A DNA stretch of 6,901 nucleotides from an uncultured Succinatimonas sp. (GCA_937896115.1 CALBLB010000188.1:1-6901), one strand, 5' to 3'; positions 1 to 6,901 are shown, numbered from the stretch's first letter. Notes: generated from the letters alone by a model not told the origin. Program-made: numbers and translations.

Positions 1-1
1 G

Positions 2-1801
2 TTCGTAGTTTATGCTCCTTCTGCTACCTGCGTGTCGGTAATAGGAGATTTCAACTTCTGGGACGGCCGTCGCCATCCCATGGCCAGATCGCTTCTTGGT
101 AACTGGGTATTGTTTGTTCCGGGACTTGGAGCGGGGCAGCGCTATAAATTTGAAATTAAAGACTTAAACGGTAACCGTTTGCCGCATAAAGCAGATCCGG
201 TAGGATTCTTCCATGAGCAGTATCCTTCATTTGCATCCATCGTTACCGATCAGACCACCTATAAATGGCATGATGATGAATGGGTGAAATCACAGTTAAA
301 CGACAAATTAAAACGTCCTGTCACCATCTATGAATTGCATTTTGGCTCATGGAAACACGATGATCAGGATAAGCCTTTGACTTATCGTGAAATGGCAAAA
401 GAGCTTACCAAATATGTTAAAGACATGGGATATACCCACGTCGAGCTTATGCCGGTGATGGAGCATCCTTTCAACGGCTCTTGGGGTTATCAGCCTACCG
501 GTCTTTTTGCTCCTACCAGTCGTTACGGCACACCTGATGATTTTAAGTATTTCGTCGATACCATGCATCAAAACGGCATCGGTGTGATCTTAGACTGGGT
601 GCCGGCGCATTTTCCTACAGATGCTTTCGGCCTTGCCCGTTTTGACGGAACCTGCGTATATGAGTATGAGGATCCCCGCCGAGGCTGGCATCCTGACTGG
701 AATTCGCTGATTTATGATTTCGGCCGTGATACGGTAAGGCGTTTTTTGATAGCTTCTGCTTTGATCTGGCTTGATTACTACCATATTGACGGTTTGCGTG
801 TGGATGCCGTAGCGTCGATGCTTTATTGGGATTATTCAAGAAAAGCAGGGGAATGGGTACCCAATGTCGACGGCGGTAACATCAATTATGAGGCGGTAAG
901 TTTCTTAAAATGGTTTAACGAAGAGGTTTACCGTAACTATCCGCAGGCTATGACTATAGCTGAGGAATCTACTGCGTTTACCGGTGTTTCCCGTCCCACG
1001 TATACAGGCGGATTGGGATTTGGGTTTAAGTGGAACATGGGATGGATGCATGATTCGCTCGATTATATGAGTACCGATCCATTCTTCAGAAAATATCACC
1101 ACGGAGAGATGTCGTTTTCGATGATCTATGCCTACAACGAGAACTTTATACTCTCGATCTCCCATGATGAGGTTACTCACGGCAAACATTCTTTGCTGTA
1201 TAAGATGCCGGGTGATGAATGGCAGCAGGCGGCAAATCTCAGAGCATATTTAGGATTCCAGTATGCCCATCCCGGGAAAAAATTACAATTTATGGGATCG
1301 GAATTCGGTCAGGGATCCGAATGGAATGTCGATGCTCAGTTGGATTGGTGGTTATTGCGCTATGAGAAGCATCAGGGCATTCAAAAACTGGTGCGTGATC
1401 TGAATACCCTTTATACCGGCGATCCCTGCCTGTGGCGCAATGATTATGATCCCAAAGCCTTTGCCTGGCTCGATGTCAATGATGCCGAGCACAGTATCTT
1501 TGCCATGCTCAGGACTGACGGCGATGATGAAATTATTGCCGTTTCCAACATGACACCGGTTCCGTATATAGCTTACCGTTTGGGAGTGCCGAAACCCGGG
1601 ACTTATCAGGTGGTGTTAAATACCGATGATAAAGAATACTGGGGATCAGGGTACGGTACCGGCACTGATGTAATTGAGGCTTCAAATATCTCATGGCAGT
1701 CTCAGTACCACTCCATCGTGCTTGATTTGCCTCCTTTGGCAACGGTATTTATCAAACGTAAGAAAGAAACACAGGGCAATAAAAAAGAAAAAGCCAAATA
1801 G
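2..1801 (+). CDS. glgB: 1,4-alpha-glucan branching enzyme GlgB (5' end outside window)
   Basis: GlgB cuts alpha-1,4 links in growing glycogen and re-attaches the chain as an alpha-1,6 branch, in the cytoplasm. The visible 599 residues begin inside the CBM48-type beta domain (WAP-like YAPSA, then VSVIGDFNFWDGRRHPM), continue through a GH13 alpha-amylase barrel, and end in the C-terminal beta domain (LPPLATVFI). Barrel motifs are all present: DGLRVDAVASM with the nucleophile Asp at 803-805, TIAEEST with the acid/base Glu at 962-964, and SHDEV with the third Asp at 1166-1168. Their spacing (53 and 68 residues) equals that of E. coli D405, E458 and D526. On that scale about 137 N-terminal residues are missing to the left. 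The GTG at 32 is internal, not the start, because homologous codons continue upstream to base 2. The C-terminus has a short Lys-rich tail (KRKKETQGNKKEKAK) beyond the E. coli end. No other glg gene is visible. Confidence 0.96.
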   Translation, partial: FVVYAPSATCVSVIGDFNFWDGRRHPMARSLLGNWVLFVPGLGAGQRYKFEIKDLNGNRLPHKADPVGFFHEQYPSFASIVTDQTTYKWHDDEWVKSQLNDKLKRPVTIYELHFGSWKHDDQDKPLTYREMAKELTKYVKDMGYTHVELMPVMEHPFNGSWGYQPTGLFAPTSRYGTPDDFKYFVDTMHQNGIGVILDWVPAHFPTDAFGLARFDGTCVYEYEDPRRGWHPDWNSLIYDFGRDTVRRFLIASALIWLDYYHIDGLRVDAVASMLYWDYSRKAGEWVPNVDGGNINYEAVSFLKWFNEEVYRNYPQAMTIAEESTAFTGVSRPTYTGGLGFGFKWNMGWMHDSLDYMSTDPFFRKYHHGEMSFSMIYAYNENFILSISHDEVTHGKHSLLYKMPGDEWQQAANLRAYLGFQYAHPGKKLQFMGSEFGQGSEWNVDAQLDWWLLRYEKHQGIQKLVRDLNTLYTGDPCLWRNDYDPKAFAWLDVNDAEHSIFAMLRTDGDDEIIAVSNMTPVPYIAYRLGVPKPGTYQVVLNTDDKEYWGSGYGTGTDVIEASNISWQSQYHSIVLDLPPLATVFIKRKKETQGNKKEKAK

Positions 1802-1820
1802 AGTGTAGTTTTTAGATCAT

Positions 1821-1850
1821 ATCGGGAAGAACATTACTTCCCGATTTATT
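1821..1850 (+). terminator. Probable weak terminator after glgB
   Basis: A perfect 9-bp inverted repeat (ATCGGGAAG at 1821-1829, CTTCCCGAT at 1837-1845) encloses a 7-base loop and is followed by TTATT. It begins 19 bases after the glgB stop. The stem is convincing, but the T-tract is short and interrupted by A, so termination may be incomplete. It separates glgB from the guaB promoter. Confidence 0.6.
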
Positions 1851-1908
1851 AAAAGAGTGTAGGAGAATGGTATAGATTAAGCTAACTTGCAAACAGAATT
1901 TAGCGATC

Positions 1909-1940
1909 TTCAACGCAAAAGTAAGTGAAAGTGTTAAAAT
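1909..1940 (+). promoter_or_regulatory. Candidate guaB promoter with extended -10
   Basis: TGTTAAAAT at 1932-1940 combines a TG extension with a TAAAAT -10 hexamer (5 of 6 matches to TATAAT). No good -35 lies at normal spacing; the nearest candidates upstream (1909-1917) match poorly, which is typical of promoters that depend on an extended -10. Initiation would fall near 1946-1948, giving a leader of roughly 33-35 bases before guaB. The assignment rests on motif matching only. Confidence 0.5.
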
Positions 1941-1980
1941 GCCCGATTAAATTTCACCCCCTCGCTTATTCGGAGACTAT

Positions 1981-3447
1981 ATGTTGCGTATTGTTGAAGA
2001 AGCTCTTACTTTCGATGATCTTCTGCTTGTTCCTGCACACTCAACCGTCCTGCCCAATACTGCGGATTTGCGCACCAGGCTGACCTCCAATATTACCATG
2101 AACATTCCGATGATCTCATCGGCCATGGATACCGTTACCGAGTCCAATCTGGCTATTGCTTTGGCTCAGGAAGGCGGTATTGGATTTATTCACAAGAACA
2201 TGTCAATTGAGCGTCAGGCTGAAGAAGTGCAGCGCGTCAAACGTTACGAAAGCGGTATGGTTACCCGTCCTGTAACCGTACACCCTGATGCTTCAATCAA
2301 CGATGTACGTGCCATGGCTGCAAAATACGGTTTTGCAGGCTTTCCGGTAATCGATGAAAAAGACAATCTCTTGGGTATCATTACCGGTCGCGACGTACGT
2401 TTCGTCGTTGACGGTAAGACTAAAGTTGTAGCTTGCATGACTCCTAAAGATCGTTTGATCACCGTAAGGGAAAATTCTTCACGTGAACACGTGCAGGCTT
2501 TAATGCAACAGCATCGCATCGAGAAAGTTTTGGTGGTGGACGATGCTTTCCGTCTTAAAGGACTGATCACCGTCAAGGATTTCCAAAAATCCTCCAACAA
2601 GCCAAATGCCTGCCGTGATGCCTTGGGACGTCTGCGTGTGGGCGCAGCCATAGGAGCAGGTCCCGGTAACAATGAGGAGCGTGCTCAGGCTTTGGTCGAG
2701 GCAGGTGTAGACGTTTTGCTCATCGATTCTTCTCACGGTCATTCTCAGGGCGTGCTCGACAGGATCAAGTGGGCTCGCAAGACCTATCCTGATCTTCCTA
2801 TCATCGGCGGTAATGTGGCCACAGCTGCAGGTGCCGTTGCTTTGGCCGAGGCCGGTGTAAGTGCGGTAAAGGTAGGCATAGGCCCTGGTTCTATTTGTAC
2901 TACTCGTATTGTCACCGGTTGCGGTGTTCCTCAGATGACGGCAGTTGCCAATGCCGTTGAAGCGATGAAGGGATCTGATGTTACCGTGATCGCCGACGGA
3001 GGCATCCGTTATTCAGGAGATATTGCCAAAGCACTGGCAGCAGGTGCCAACTGCGTAATGGTAGGTTCGATGTTCGCCGGTACTGAAGAGGCCCCGGGTG
3101 AGATTGAAATTTATCAAGGACGTGCCTTTAAATCTTACCGCGGCATGGGATCTTTGGCAGCCATGTCTCACGGCTCTGCCGATCGTTACTTCCAGTCTGA
3201 TAATGCAGCTGATAAATTGGTACCTGAAGGCATCGAAGGTCGTGTTGCCTATAAAGGTGCTTTGCGTGACATCATCCATCAGGAGATGGGCGGTTTGCGC
3301 TCTGCAATGGGCCTTACCGGTTGCGCTACTATCGATGAATTGCGCACCAAGGCTCAGTTCGTTCGCATCACTAACGCAGGTTTCCACGAGTCGCACGTTC
3401 ACGATGTGACCATCACCAAGGAAGCCCCGAACTATCAAACTCATTGA
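1981..3447 (+). CDS. guaB: Inosine-5'-monophosphate dehydrogenase GuaB
   Basis: GuaB oxidises IMP to XMP with NAD+, the first committed step of guanine nucleotide synthesis, in the cytoplasm. The product is 488 residues, the same length as E. coli GuaB. The N-terminal barrel segment (FDDLLLVPAHSTVLP, ISSAMDTVTE) is interrupted by two CBS domains at about 93-150 and 154-205, which in this family bind adenine or guanine nucleotides and tune activity. The barrel then resumes (IGGNVATAAGA). The catalytic loop GPGSICTTR places the nucleophilic Cys at residue 306, the IMP phosphate-binding motif IADGGIRYSGD follows at 337-347, and the flap Arg-Tyr pair is at 402-403. The ATG has a GGAG at 1972-1975, five bases upstream, and the sequence from residue 1 aligns with the usual N-terminus. 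It leads the guaB-guaA unit and has its own candidate promoter. I see no truncation or missing residue. Confidence 0.98.
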   Translation: MLRIVEEALTFDDLLLVPAHSTVLPNTADLRTRLTSNITMNIPMISSAMDTVTESNLAIALAQEGGIGFIHKNMSIERQAEEVQRVKRYESGMVTRPVTVHPDASINDVRAMAAKYGFAGFPVIDEKDNLLGIITGRDVRFVVDGKTKVVACMTPKDRLITVRENSSREHVQALMQQHRIEKVLVVDDAFRLKGLITVKDFQKSSNKPNACRDALGRLRVGAAIGAGPGNNEERAQALVEAGVDVLLIDSSHGHSQGVLDRIKWARKTYPDLPIIGGNVATAAGAVALAEAGVSAVKVGIGPGSICTTRIVTGCGVPQMTAVANAVEAMKGSDVTVIADGGIRYSGDIAKALAAGANCVMVGSMFAGTEEAPGEIEIYQGRAFKSYRGMGSLAAMSHGSADRYFQSDNAADKLVPEGIEGRVAYKGALRDIIHQEMGGLRSAMGLTGCATIDELRTKAQFVRITNAGFHESHVHDVTITKEAPNYQTH

Positions 3448-3453
3448 TCTATA

Positions 3454-3485
3454 AAAGGGCACCGCAAGGTGCCTTTTAAGTTTTC
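3454..3485 (+). terminator. Terminator-like hairpin between guaB and guaA
   Basis: AAAGGGCACC (3454-3463) pairs with GGTGCCTTTT (3468-3477) to form a 10-bp stem with one G-T wobble and a GCAA tetraloop (GNRA type). The T residues closing the stem are followed by AAG and TTTT (3481-3484). The hairpin starts seven bases after the guaB stop. It resembles an intrinsic terminator with an imperfect T-tract. Because guaA follows at 97 bases with no obvious promoter of its own, partial read-through, or a role as an mRNA 3'-end stabiliser or processing site, is likely. Confidence 0.6.
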
Positions 3486-3500
3486 CTTCCTATGAATTTT

Positions 3501-3520
3501 GATCCGTTATCTGACGGATC
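3501..3520 (+). repeat. Small inverted repeat in the guaA leader
   Basis: GATCCGT (3501-3507) and ACGGATC (3514-3520) form a perfect 7-bp stem around a 6-base loop. It ends 11 bases before the guaA Shine-Dalgarno AGGAG (3532-3536), so it does not itself cover the ribosome binding site. It could be an mRNA structure, a processing site or an operator; the sequence alone does not decide. Confidence 0.5.
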
Positions 3521-3544
3521 GGGCACTTTTCAGGAGTTGAATAA

Positions 3545-5113
3545 ATGCCTTCATCGAATATCCATGACGAAAAACTGCTGATCCTTGATTTCGGATCACA
3601 GGTAACCCAGTTGATCGCCCGTCGTATCCGTGAGATCGGCGTTTACTGCGAGATCTGGCCTTTTGACGCAGATGTAGAAAAATTAAAGGCTTTTAACCCT
3701 CAGGGGATCATCCTTTCAGGCGGTCCTGAGTCTACTACCAAAGAGGGATCTCCGCGCGCACCGCAGTGGGTGTTTGAGTCCGGTCTTCCCGTGCTCGGCA
3801 TTTGCTACGGTTTGCAAACTATGGCAATGCAATTGGGCGGCAAAGTTCAGGGATCTGACAAGCGTGAGTACGGTCATGCCACGGTAAAACTTTTGGCGTC
3901 CTGCCCGCTTTTTGACGGTTTGAGCGATCATGAAGGTGAAAAAAGCCTTGATGTCTGGATGAGTCACGGTGATAAGGTTACCAAGATCCCGGAAGGGTTT
4001 GTTACCGTAGGTTCTACGGAAACTTGTCCTTATGCCATTATTTACGATGCAAAACGTCGTTTTTACGGCATGCAGTTCCATCCTGAGGTAACTCATACCA
4101 AACAGGGAGGAGAGTTTTTAAAACGTTTTGCCTTGGATATTTGCAAATTGCACGGTTTGTGGTCTCCTAAAGCTATTATCGAGGATGCCGTAAAGCGTAT
4201 TCGTGAAGAAGTCGGTGATCATAAGGTTTTATTGGGCCTCTCAGGCGGGGTGGATTCCTCAGTTACCGCTTTGTTGTTGCAAAAAGCCATAGGCAGACAG
4301 CTTACCTGCGTGTTTGTGGATAACGGTTTATTGCGTCTTAATGAAGGTAAACAGGTTGAGGCTATGTTTGCCGGCATGGATCTTAACTTCGTTTATGCCG
4401 ATGCCGAAGATCGTTTCCTTGATGCATTGAAGGGAATAAGTGATCCTGAAGCCAAACGCAAAGCCATAGGCAAGACCTTTATCGATGTATTTGCTGATGA
4501 GGCCCGCAAGTTAAAAGGCGTGGATTTCTTAGCTCAGGGTACCATTTATCCTGATGTGATCGAGTCGGCCGCCGCTAAAACCGGTAAGGCTCATGTGATC
4601 AAATCTCACCATAATGTCGGCGGTTTGCCCGCTGATCTTAAATTCAAGCTCGTTGAGCCTTTGCGCGAACTGTTTAAAGATGAGGTTCGCCGCATAGGTA
4701 TGGAGCTTGGATTACCAAAAGAAATGGTAATGCGTCACCCTTTCCCGGGACCTGGGCTTGGGGTACGCGTATTAGGCGAGGTGAAAAAAGATTATCTTGA
4801 GCTGTTACGTCGTGCCGATGCCATCTTTATGGAAGAGTTGCGTCGTGACGGTTGGTATGAAAAGGTTTCGCAGGCTTTTACCGTGTTTCTTCCGGTCAAG
4901 GCTGTAGGAGTCATGGGAGATCAGCGCTCTTATGATTATGTGGTTTCATTGCGCGCCGTGGTGACCGTTGACTTTATGACCGCCCGTTGGGCACAATTGC
5001 CGTACGAACTTTTAGGCAGAGTTTCCAATCGCATTATCAATGAGATAAACGGCATATCCCGTGTAGTTTACGATATTTCAGGAAAACCTCCTGCAACCAT
5101 AGAATGGGAATAA
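3545..5113 (+). CDS. guaA: GMP synthase (glutamine-hydrolysing) GuaA
   Basis: GuaA converts XMP to GMP using ATP and ammonia released from glutamine, the step after GuaB. The 522-residue product is close to the 525 of E. coli. The N-terminal class I glutamine amidotransferase domain (about 10-200) has ILDFGSQ, LSGGPEST, the nucleophile elbow GICYG with Cys87, and FHPEVTH giving the His179/Glu181 pair that completes the triad. The ATP pyrophosphatase domain follows, with the PP-loop GLSGGVDSS at 231-239 and CVFVDNGLLR. The C-terminal dimerisation domain carries RHPFPGPGLGVR (397-408) and ends with the canonical GKPPATIEWE. An AGGAG at 3532-3536 sits eight bases before the ATG. Transcription probably reads through from guaB, since no convincing promoter lies in the 97-base gap. 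No residue expected for activity is missing. Confidence 0.98.
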   Translation: MPSSNIHDEKLLILDFGSQVTQLIARRIREIGVYCEIWPFDADVEKLKAFNPQGIILSGGPESTTKEGSPRAPQWVFESGLPVLGICYGLQTMAMQLGGKVQGSDKREYGHATVKLLASCPLFDGLSDHEGEKSLDVWMSHGDKVTKIPEGFVTVGSTETCPYAIIYDAKRRFYGMQFHPEVTHTKQGGEFLKRFALDICKLHGLWSPKAIIEDAVKRIREEVGDHKVLLGLSGGVDSSVTALLLQKAIGRQLTCVFVDNGLLRLNEGKQVEAMFAGMDLNFVYADAEDRFLDALKGISDPEAKRKAIGKTFIDVFADEARKLKGVDFLAQGTIYPDVIESAAAKTGKAHVIKSHHNVGGLPADLKFKLVEPLRELFKDEVRRIGMELGLPKEMVMRHPFPGPGLGVRVLGEVKKDYLELLRRADAIFMEELRRDGWYEKVSQAFTVFLPVKAVGVMGDQRSYDYVVSLRAVVTVDFMTARWAQLPYELLGRVSNRIINEINGISRVVYDISGKPPATIEWE

Positions 5114-5132
5114 CCGTAATTTAACTAGTCTT

Positions 5133-5167
5133 AACGTCCCCGTCAAAAAAACAGGGACGTTTTTTTT
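5133..5167 (+). terminator. Strong intrinsic terminator of guaBA
   Basis: AACGTCCC (5133-5140) and GGGACGTT (5154-5161) form a perfect 8-bp stem around a 13-base A-rich loop. An uninterrupted run of eight T residues follows at 5160-5167. This is a textbook Rho-independent terminator, 20 bases after the guaA stop, and marks the end of the guaBA transcription unit. Confidence 0.9.
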
Positions 5168-5194
5168 GCTATGCTTTTACATGCGGAGTTTAAT
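5166..5194 (+). promoter_or_regulatory. Candidate promoter of the ATPase/nuclease gene
   Basis: TTGCTA (5166-5171, 4 of 6 matches to TTGACA) and TTTAAT (5189-5194, 5 of 6 matches to TATAAT) are exactly 17 bases apart. The -35 element overlaps the end of the guaA terminator T-tract. Predicted initiation near 5201 leaves a leader of about 29 bases before the ATG at 5230. Motif matching in AT-rich DNA gives chance hits, so this is tentative. Confidence 0.4.
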
Positions 5195-5218
5195 GCTCTG
5201 ATTGTATTGTTCATGTGC

Positions 5219-5232
5219 AGGCGGTGGAAATG
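5219..5232 (+). promoter_or_regulatory. Weak ribosome binding site deciding the start at 5230
   Basis: The purine-rich AGGCGGTGGA at 5219-5228 lies immediately before ATG 5230, and its AGGCGG part is five bases away. The alternative in-frame GTG at 5215 is preceded by ATTGTATTGTTCAT, which has no Shine-Dalgarno match. The conserved part of the protein begins only about 15 residues after 5230, so ATG 5230 is preferred. Confidence 0.5.
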
Positions 5233-6835
5233 GAGCGTTTGAATAAAATTTCGTCTTCTTCTTTGTTGCCAATGGGCAGAAGCGGTTTTGAATCTTTGCG
5301 CAAATCCAAGCAGATCTACGTTGATAAAACAGAGATGATCAATGCCATTGCCTCATGTAACGGTGCTTTTTTTCTTACCAGACCTCGCCGTTTTGGAAAA
5401 ACTTTGTTGGTCAATACCTTTGAATCATTGTTCAAACACGGTCTTGAATACTTTAAAGGGCTGATAATCGAGCAAGAATGGAAAGAGAGTCACTGTTATC
5501 CCGTATTGCATCTTGATTTTTCAGATTGCCGCTCCTTTAATTCTTTTGCTGATTTTTCAGCAAAATTTGCAAGCATGTTATCAAGGGGCACAAAATTTAG
5601 GCAATAAATTGGCCGAAATTGACGGAAAAAGAATAAAAAATGTCATCGATCAGTATAACGACATGTTTGACGGCATGGATTTAAACAGTCTGGTGATCCT
5701 CATCGACGAATATGATGCGCCGCTTACTGCATGTATGGATGATCAAGAACTCTTTGATAAAGTTGCATCATTGTTATCTGAGTTTTATGACAGACTGAAA
5801 AAATTTAATCCGAAATTTCGCTTTCTTTTTATAACGGGGATCTGCAGATTTCAGAACTTGGGATTGTTTTCAGGAGCCAATAACTTGACCGATCTCAGTA
5901 TGGATCAGGCTTACGGCACTTTGCTTGGCTATACAGAAAAAGAGATCAGGCAATATTTCAGTCCTTACGTAGAGAGAAATGCAGAATTTTTAGGTTTGAG
6001 CTTTGATGAATGTCTTTTGCAGATGAAAAGGCATTATGACGGTTTTTGTTTTGATGAGGACGGAGCTACTCACGTGTTTAACCCCTGGTCGGTACTGTCT
6101 TTTCTTGCCAAAGCCACACCGAAGTTTGAGAATTTCTGGTACGAAACTGCAGGAAATACTGCGGTGTTATTAAACTACCTGAAATCACACAGCCTAAAAG
6201 ATCCGTCTGATTACTGCGAAGATCAAATAGTATCCAAAGATGCACTGGCTCCATGCCGTAGCCTCTCTGAACTTAACGATGTGGCTTTGCTCATCCTTAC
6301 AGGTTATCTCACCATTAAAGAAAAGCTAAGTGACAGAGTTTTCTTGGTTAATTACCCGAATGAAGAAGCGGCATCTTCGATGGCGCAGTTGTACAGTGAA
6401 AAAATGTTCTCTCAGGAACAGAGCCAAAGTTTACTGCTGGCTTTTAAAAAGCAAAGTCCTGAAGAAATTTTTAAACGCTTAAATGCCTTACTCCTTTCAA
6501 TTCCGCATCAGCATTACCCAATCAGTAACGAATCGGAATTAAGAACCGTACTGGGCTTGGTATTAAAAGGATGCGGGCTTAAGTGTACCTATTTTGAAAA
6601 CAGTAAAGCTCTTGGCCGATCTGATATAGAAGTCGATGCCTTAAATCATTACTTTGTCATAGAACTTAAATATGCCAGAGAAGATGACGATCCTGAGAAA
6701 CTGCTAAAAATTGCCGTAGAGCAGGTCAAAACCAAACATTATGGAGAGCAGAACAGTCCCGAACTTCCTCATATACGCATGGCTTTGGTTTTTTCAAAGA
6801 AGGAGCGTTGCTTGATTGCCCATGAGATATTTTGA
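5230..6835 (+). pseudogene. AAA-ATPase-like / PD-(D/E)XK nuclease family gene, frameshifted
   Basis: Frame 1 codes from ATG 5230 to a stop at 5605-5607. The rest of the protein continues in frame 2 to 6835, so one base must be removed near 5585-5595 to give a 534-residue product, a normal length for this family. The first part has SLRKSKQIYVDKTEMI, the Walker A-like RPRRFGKT (residues 51-58) and PVLHLDFS. The second part has Walker B LVILIDEYD (Asp159, Glu160), then ITGICRFQNLGLFSGANNL, YDGFCFDE and NPWSVLSF. The C-terminal nuclease domain shows GRSDIEVD (Asp465), IELKYA (Glu478, Lys480) and Gln498 in EQVKTKHYG. This matches Pfam AAA-ATPase_like plus PDDEXK_9 (formerly DUF1703). The family's role is not established; defence or mobile-element association is often suggested, and I claim neither here. 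Two sampled 60-base lines contain about 30-42% G+C, against about 47-52% for two guaA lines. The break may be a real lesion or a sequencing error. Confidence 0.85.
5581..5607 (+). other. Frameshift site within the ATPase/nuclease gene
   Basis: Read in frame 1 this stretch is TCA AGG GGC ACA AAA TTT AGG CAA TAA and stops. Removing one G from GGGG (5585-5588) gives S-R-A-Q-N-L-G-N-K. Removing one A from AAAA (5592-5595) gives S-R-G-T-N-L-G-N-K. Either joins the two conserved halves smoothly. The required change is +1, so it is not a canonical -1 slippery heptamer. Short homopolymers here are likely places for an indel or a base-calling error. Confidence 0.8.
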
Positions 6836-6851
6836 CTATGGAAGAACATGC

Positions 6852-6901
6852 CCATTACCTTAAGCGATCTCAAGCGACCATTTGGTAATGGTGCGATTTT
6901 T
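6852..6901 (+). terminator. Possible terminator after the ATPase/nuclease gene (cut by window edge)
   Basis: CCATTACC (6852-6859) and GGTAATGG (6884-6891) are perfect 8-bp complements separated by 24 bases. TGCGA and a run of at least five T (6897-6901) follow, and the window ends inside that run. The loop is long for an intrinsic terminator. An alternative shorter fold, CGACCAT against ATGGTGCG with one bulge (about 6875-6895), sits closer to the T-tract. Confidence 0.45.

Noticed and set aside
32..1801. glgB starting at the GTG at 32 as a 589-residue complete protein
   Set aside because: Codons upstream to base 2 encode FVVYAPSATC, matching the conserved beta-domain strand of GlgB, so the GTG is internal and the gene is cut by the window edge.
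1801..1862. Direct repeat GAGTGTAG at 1801-1808 and 1855-1862
   Set aside because: Eight bases flanking a hairpin is compatible with chance, and there is no mobile-element content between the copies.
1867..1928. Mini-ORFs in the guaB leader (ATG GTA TAG at 1867; TTG frame 1887-1928) as leader peptides
   Set aside because: They lie upstream of the candidate transcription start, and neither has a properly spaced ribosome binding site or a meaningful codon run.
1943..1973. Hairpin CCGATTAA / TTATTCGG that would mask the guaB Shine-Dalgarno
   Set aside because: The predicted transcription start (about 1946-1948) removes most of the left arm from the mRNA, and the stem has a T-T mismatch and a 15-base loop.
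2244..4096. Several minus-strand and alternate-frame open frames of 80-149 codons across guaB and guaA
   Set aside because: They are fully contained in strongly conserved genes, show no recognisable motifs and have no plausible independent signals; they are coding shadows.
5513..5580. Hydrophobic start MIFQIAAPLILLLIFQ of the 440-codon frame, resembling a signal peptide or membrane anchor
   Set aside because: Over this stretch the other frame encodes the family motif PVLHLDFS and its continuation. The hydrophobic run is a wrong-frame artefact upstream of the frameshift.
6838..6888. 16-codon ATG frame just after the ATPase/nuclease gene
   Set aside because: It has no Shine-Dalgarno, it overlaps the terminal inverted repeat and it is too short to support.

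Overview
The window looks like chromosomal DNA of a gammaproteobacterium. The GlgB, GuaB and GuaA proteins read as close relatives of the E. coli enzymes in length, motifs and catalytic-residue spacing, and guaB-guaA is the usual gammaproteobacterial purine operon. The moderate G+C content, and a fourth gene from a family common in gut anaerobes, make a host-associated group such as Succinivibrionaceae a reasonable guess. That assignment is inference and cannot be proved from 6.9 kb.

All genes lie on the + strand. Positions 2-1801 hold the 3' four-fifths of glgB (glycogen branching enzyme), whose reading frame runs off the left edge. A hairpin at 1821-1850 may end that transcript. A promoter with an extended -10 element at about 1932-1940 then starts guaB (1981-3447, IMP dehydrogenase). 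A terminator-like hairpin and a second small hairpin separate guaB from guaA (3545-5113, GMP synthase). The two enzymes convert IMP to XMP and XMP to GMP. A strong intrinsic terminator at 5133-5167 closes the guaBA unit.

The last region, 5230-6835, is a gene of the AAA-ATPase-like plus PD-(D/E)XK nuclease family. It is split by a single-base frameshift near 5585-5595, although every recognisable ATPase and nuclease motif survives on either side of the break. It appears to have its own promoter, overlapping the T-tract of the guaA terminator. A hairpin followed by T residues lies at the right edge. The longest gap between genes is 179 bases, so no stretch over 300 bases lacks a gene.

The left part is housekeeping metabolism (glycogen, guanine nucleotides). 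The right part is accessory. I found no RNA gene, CRISPR array, insertion sequence or clearly new system. The broken ATPase/nuclease gene and the hairpin arrangement inside guaBA most merit a second look.
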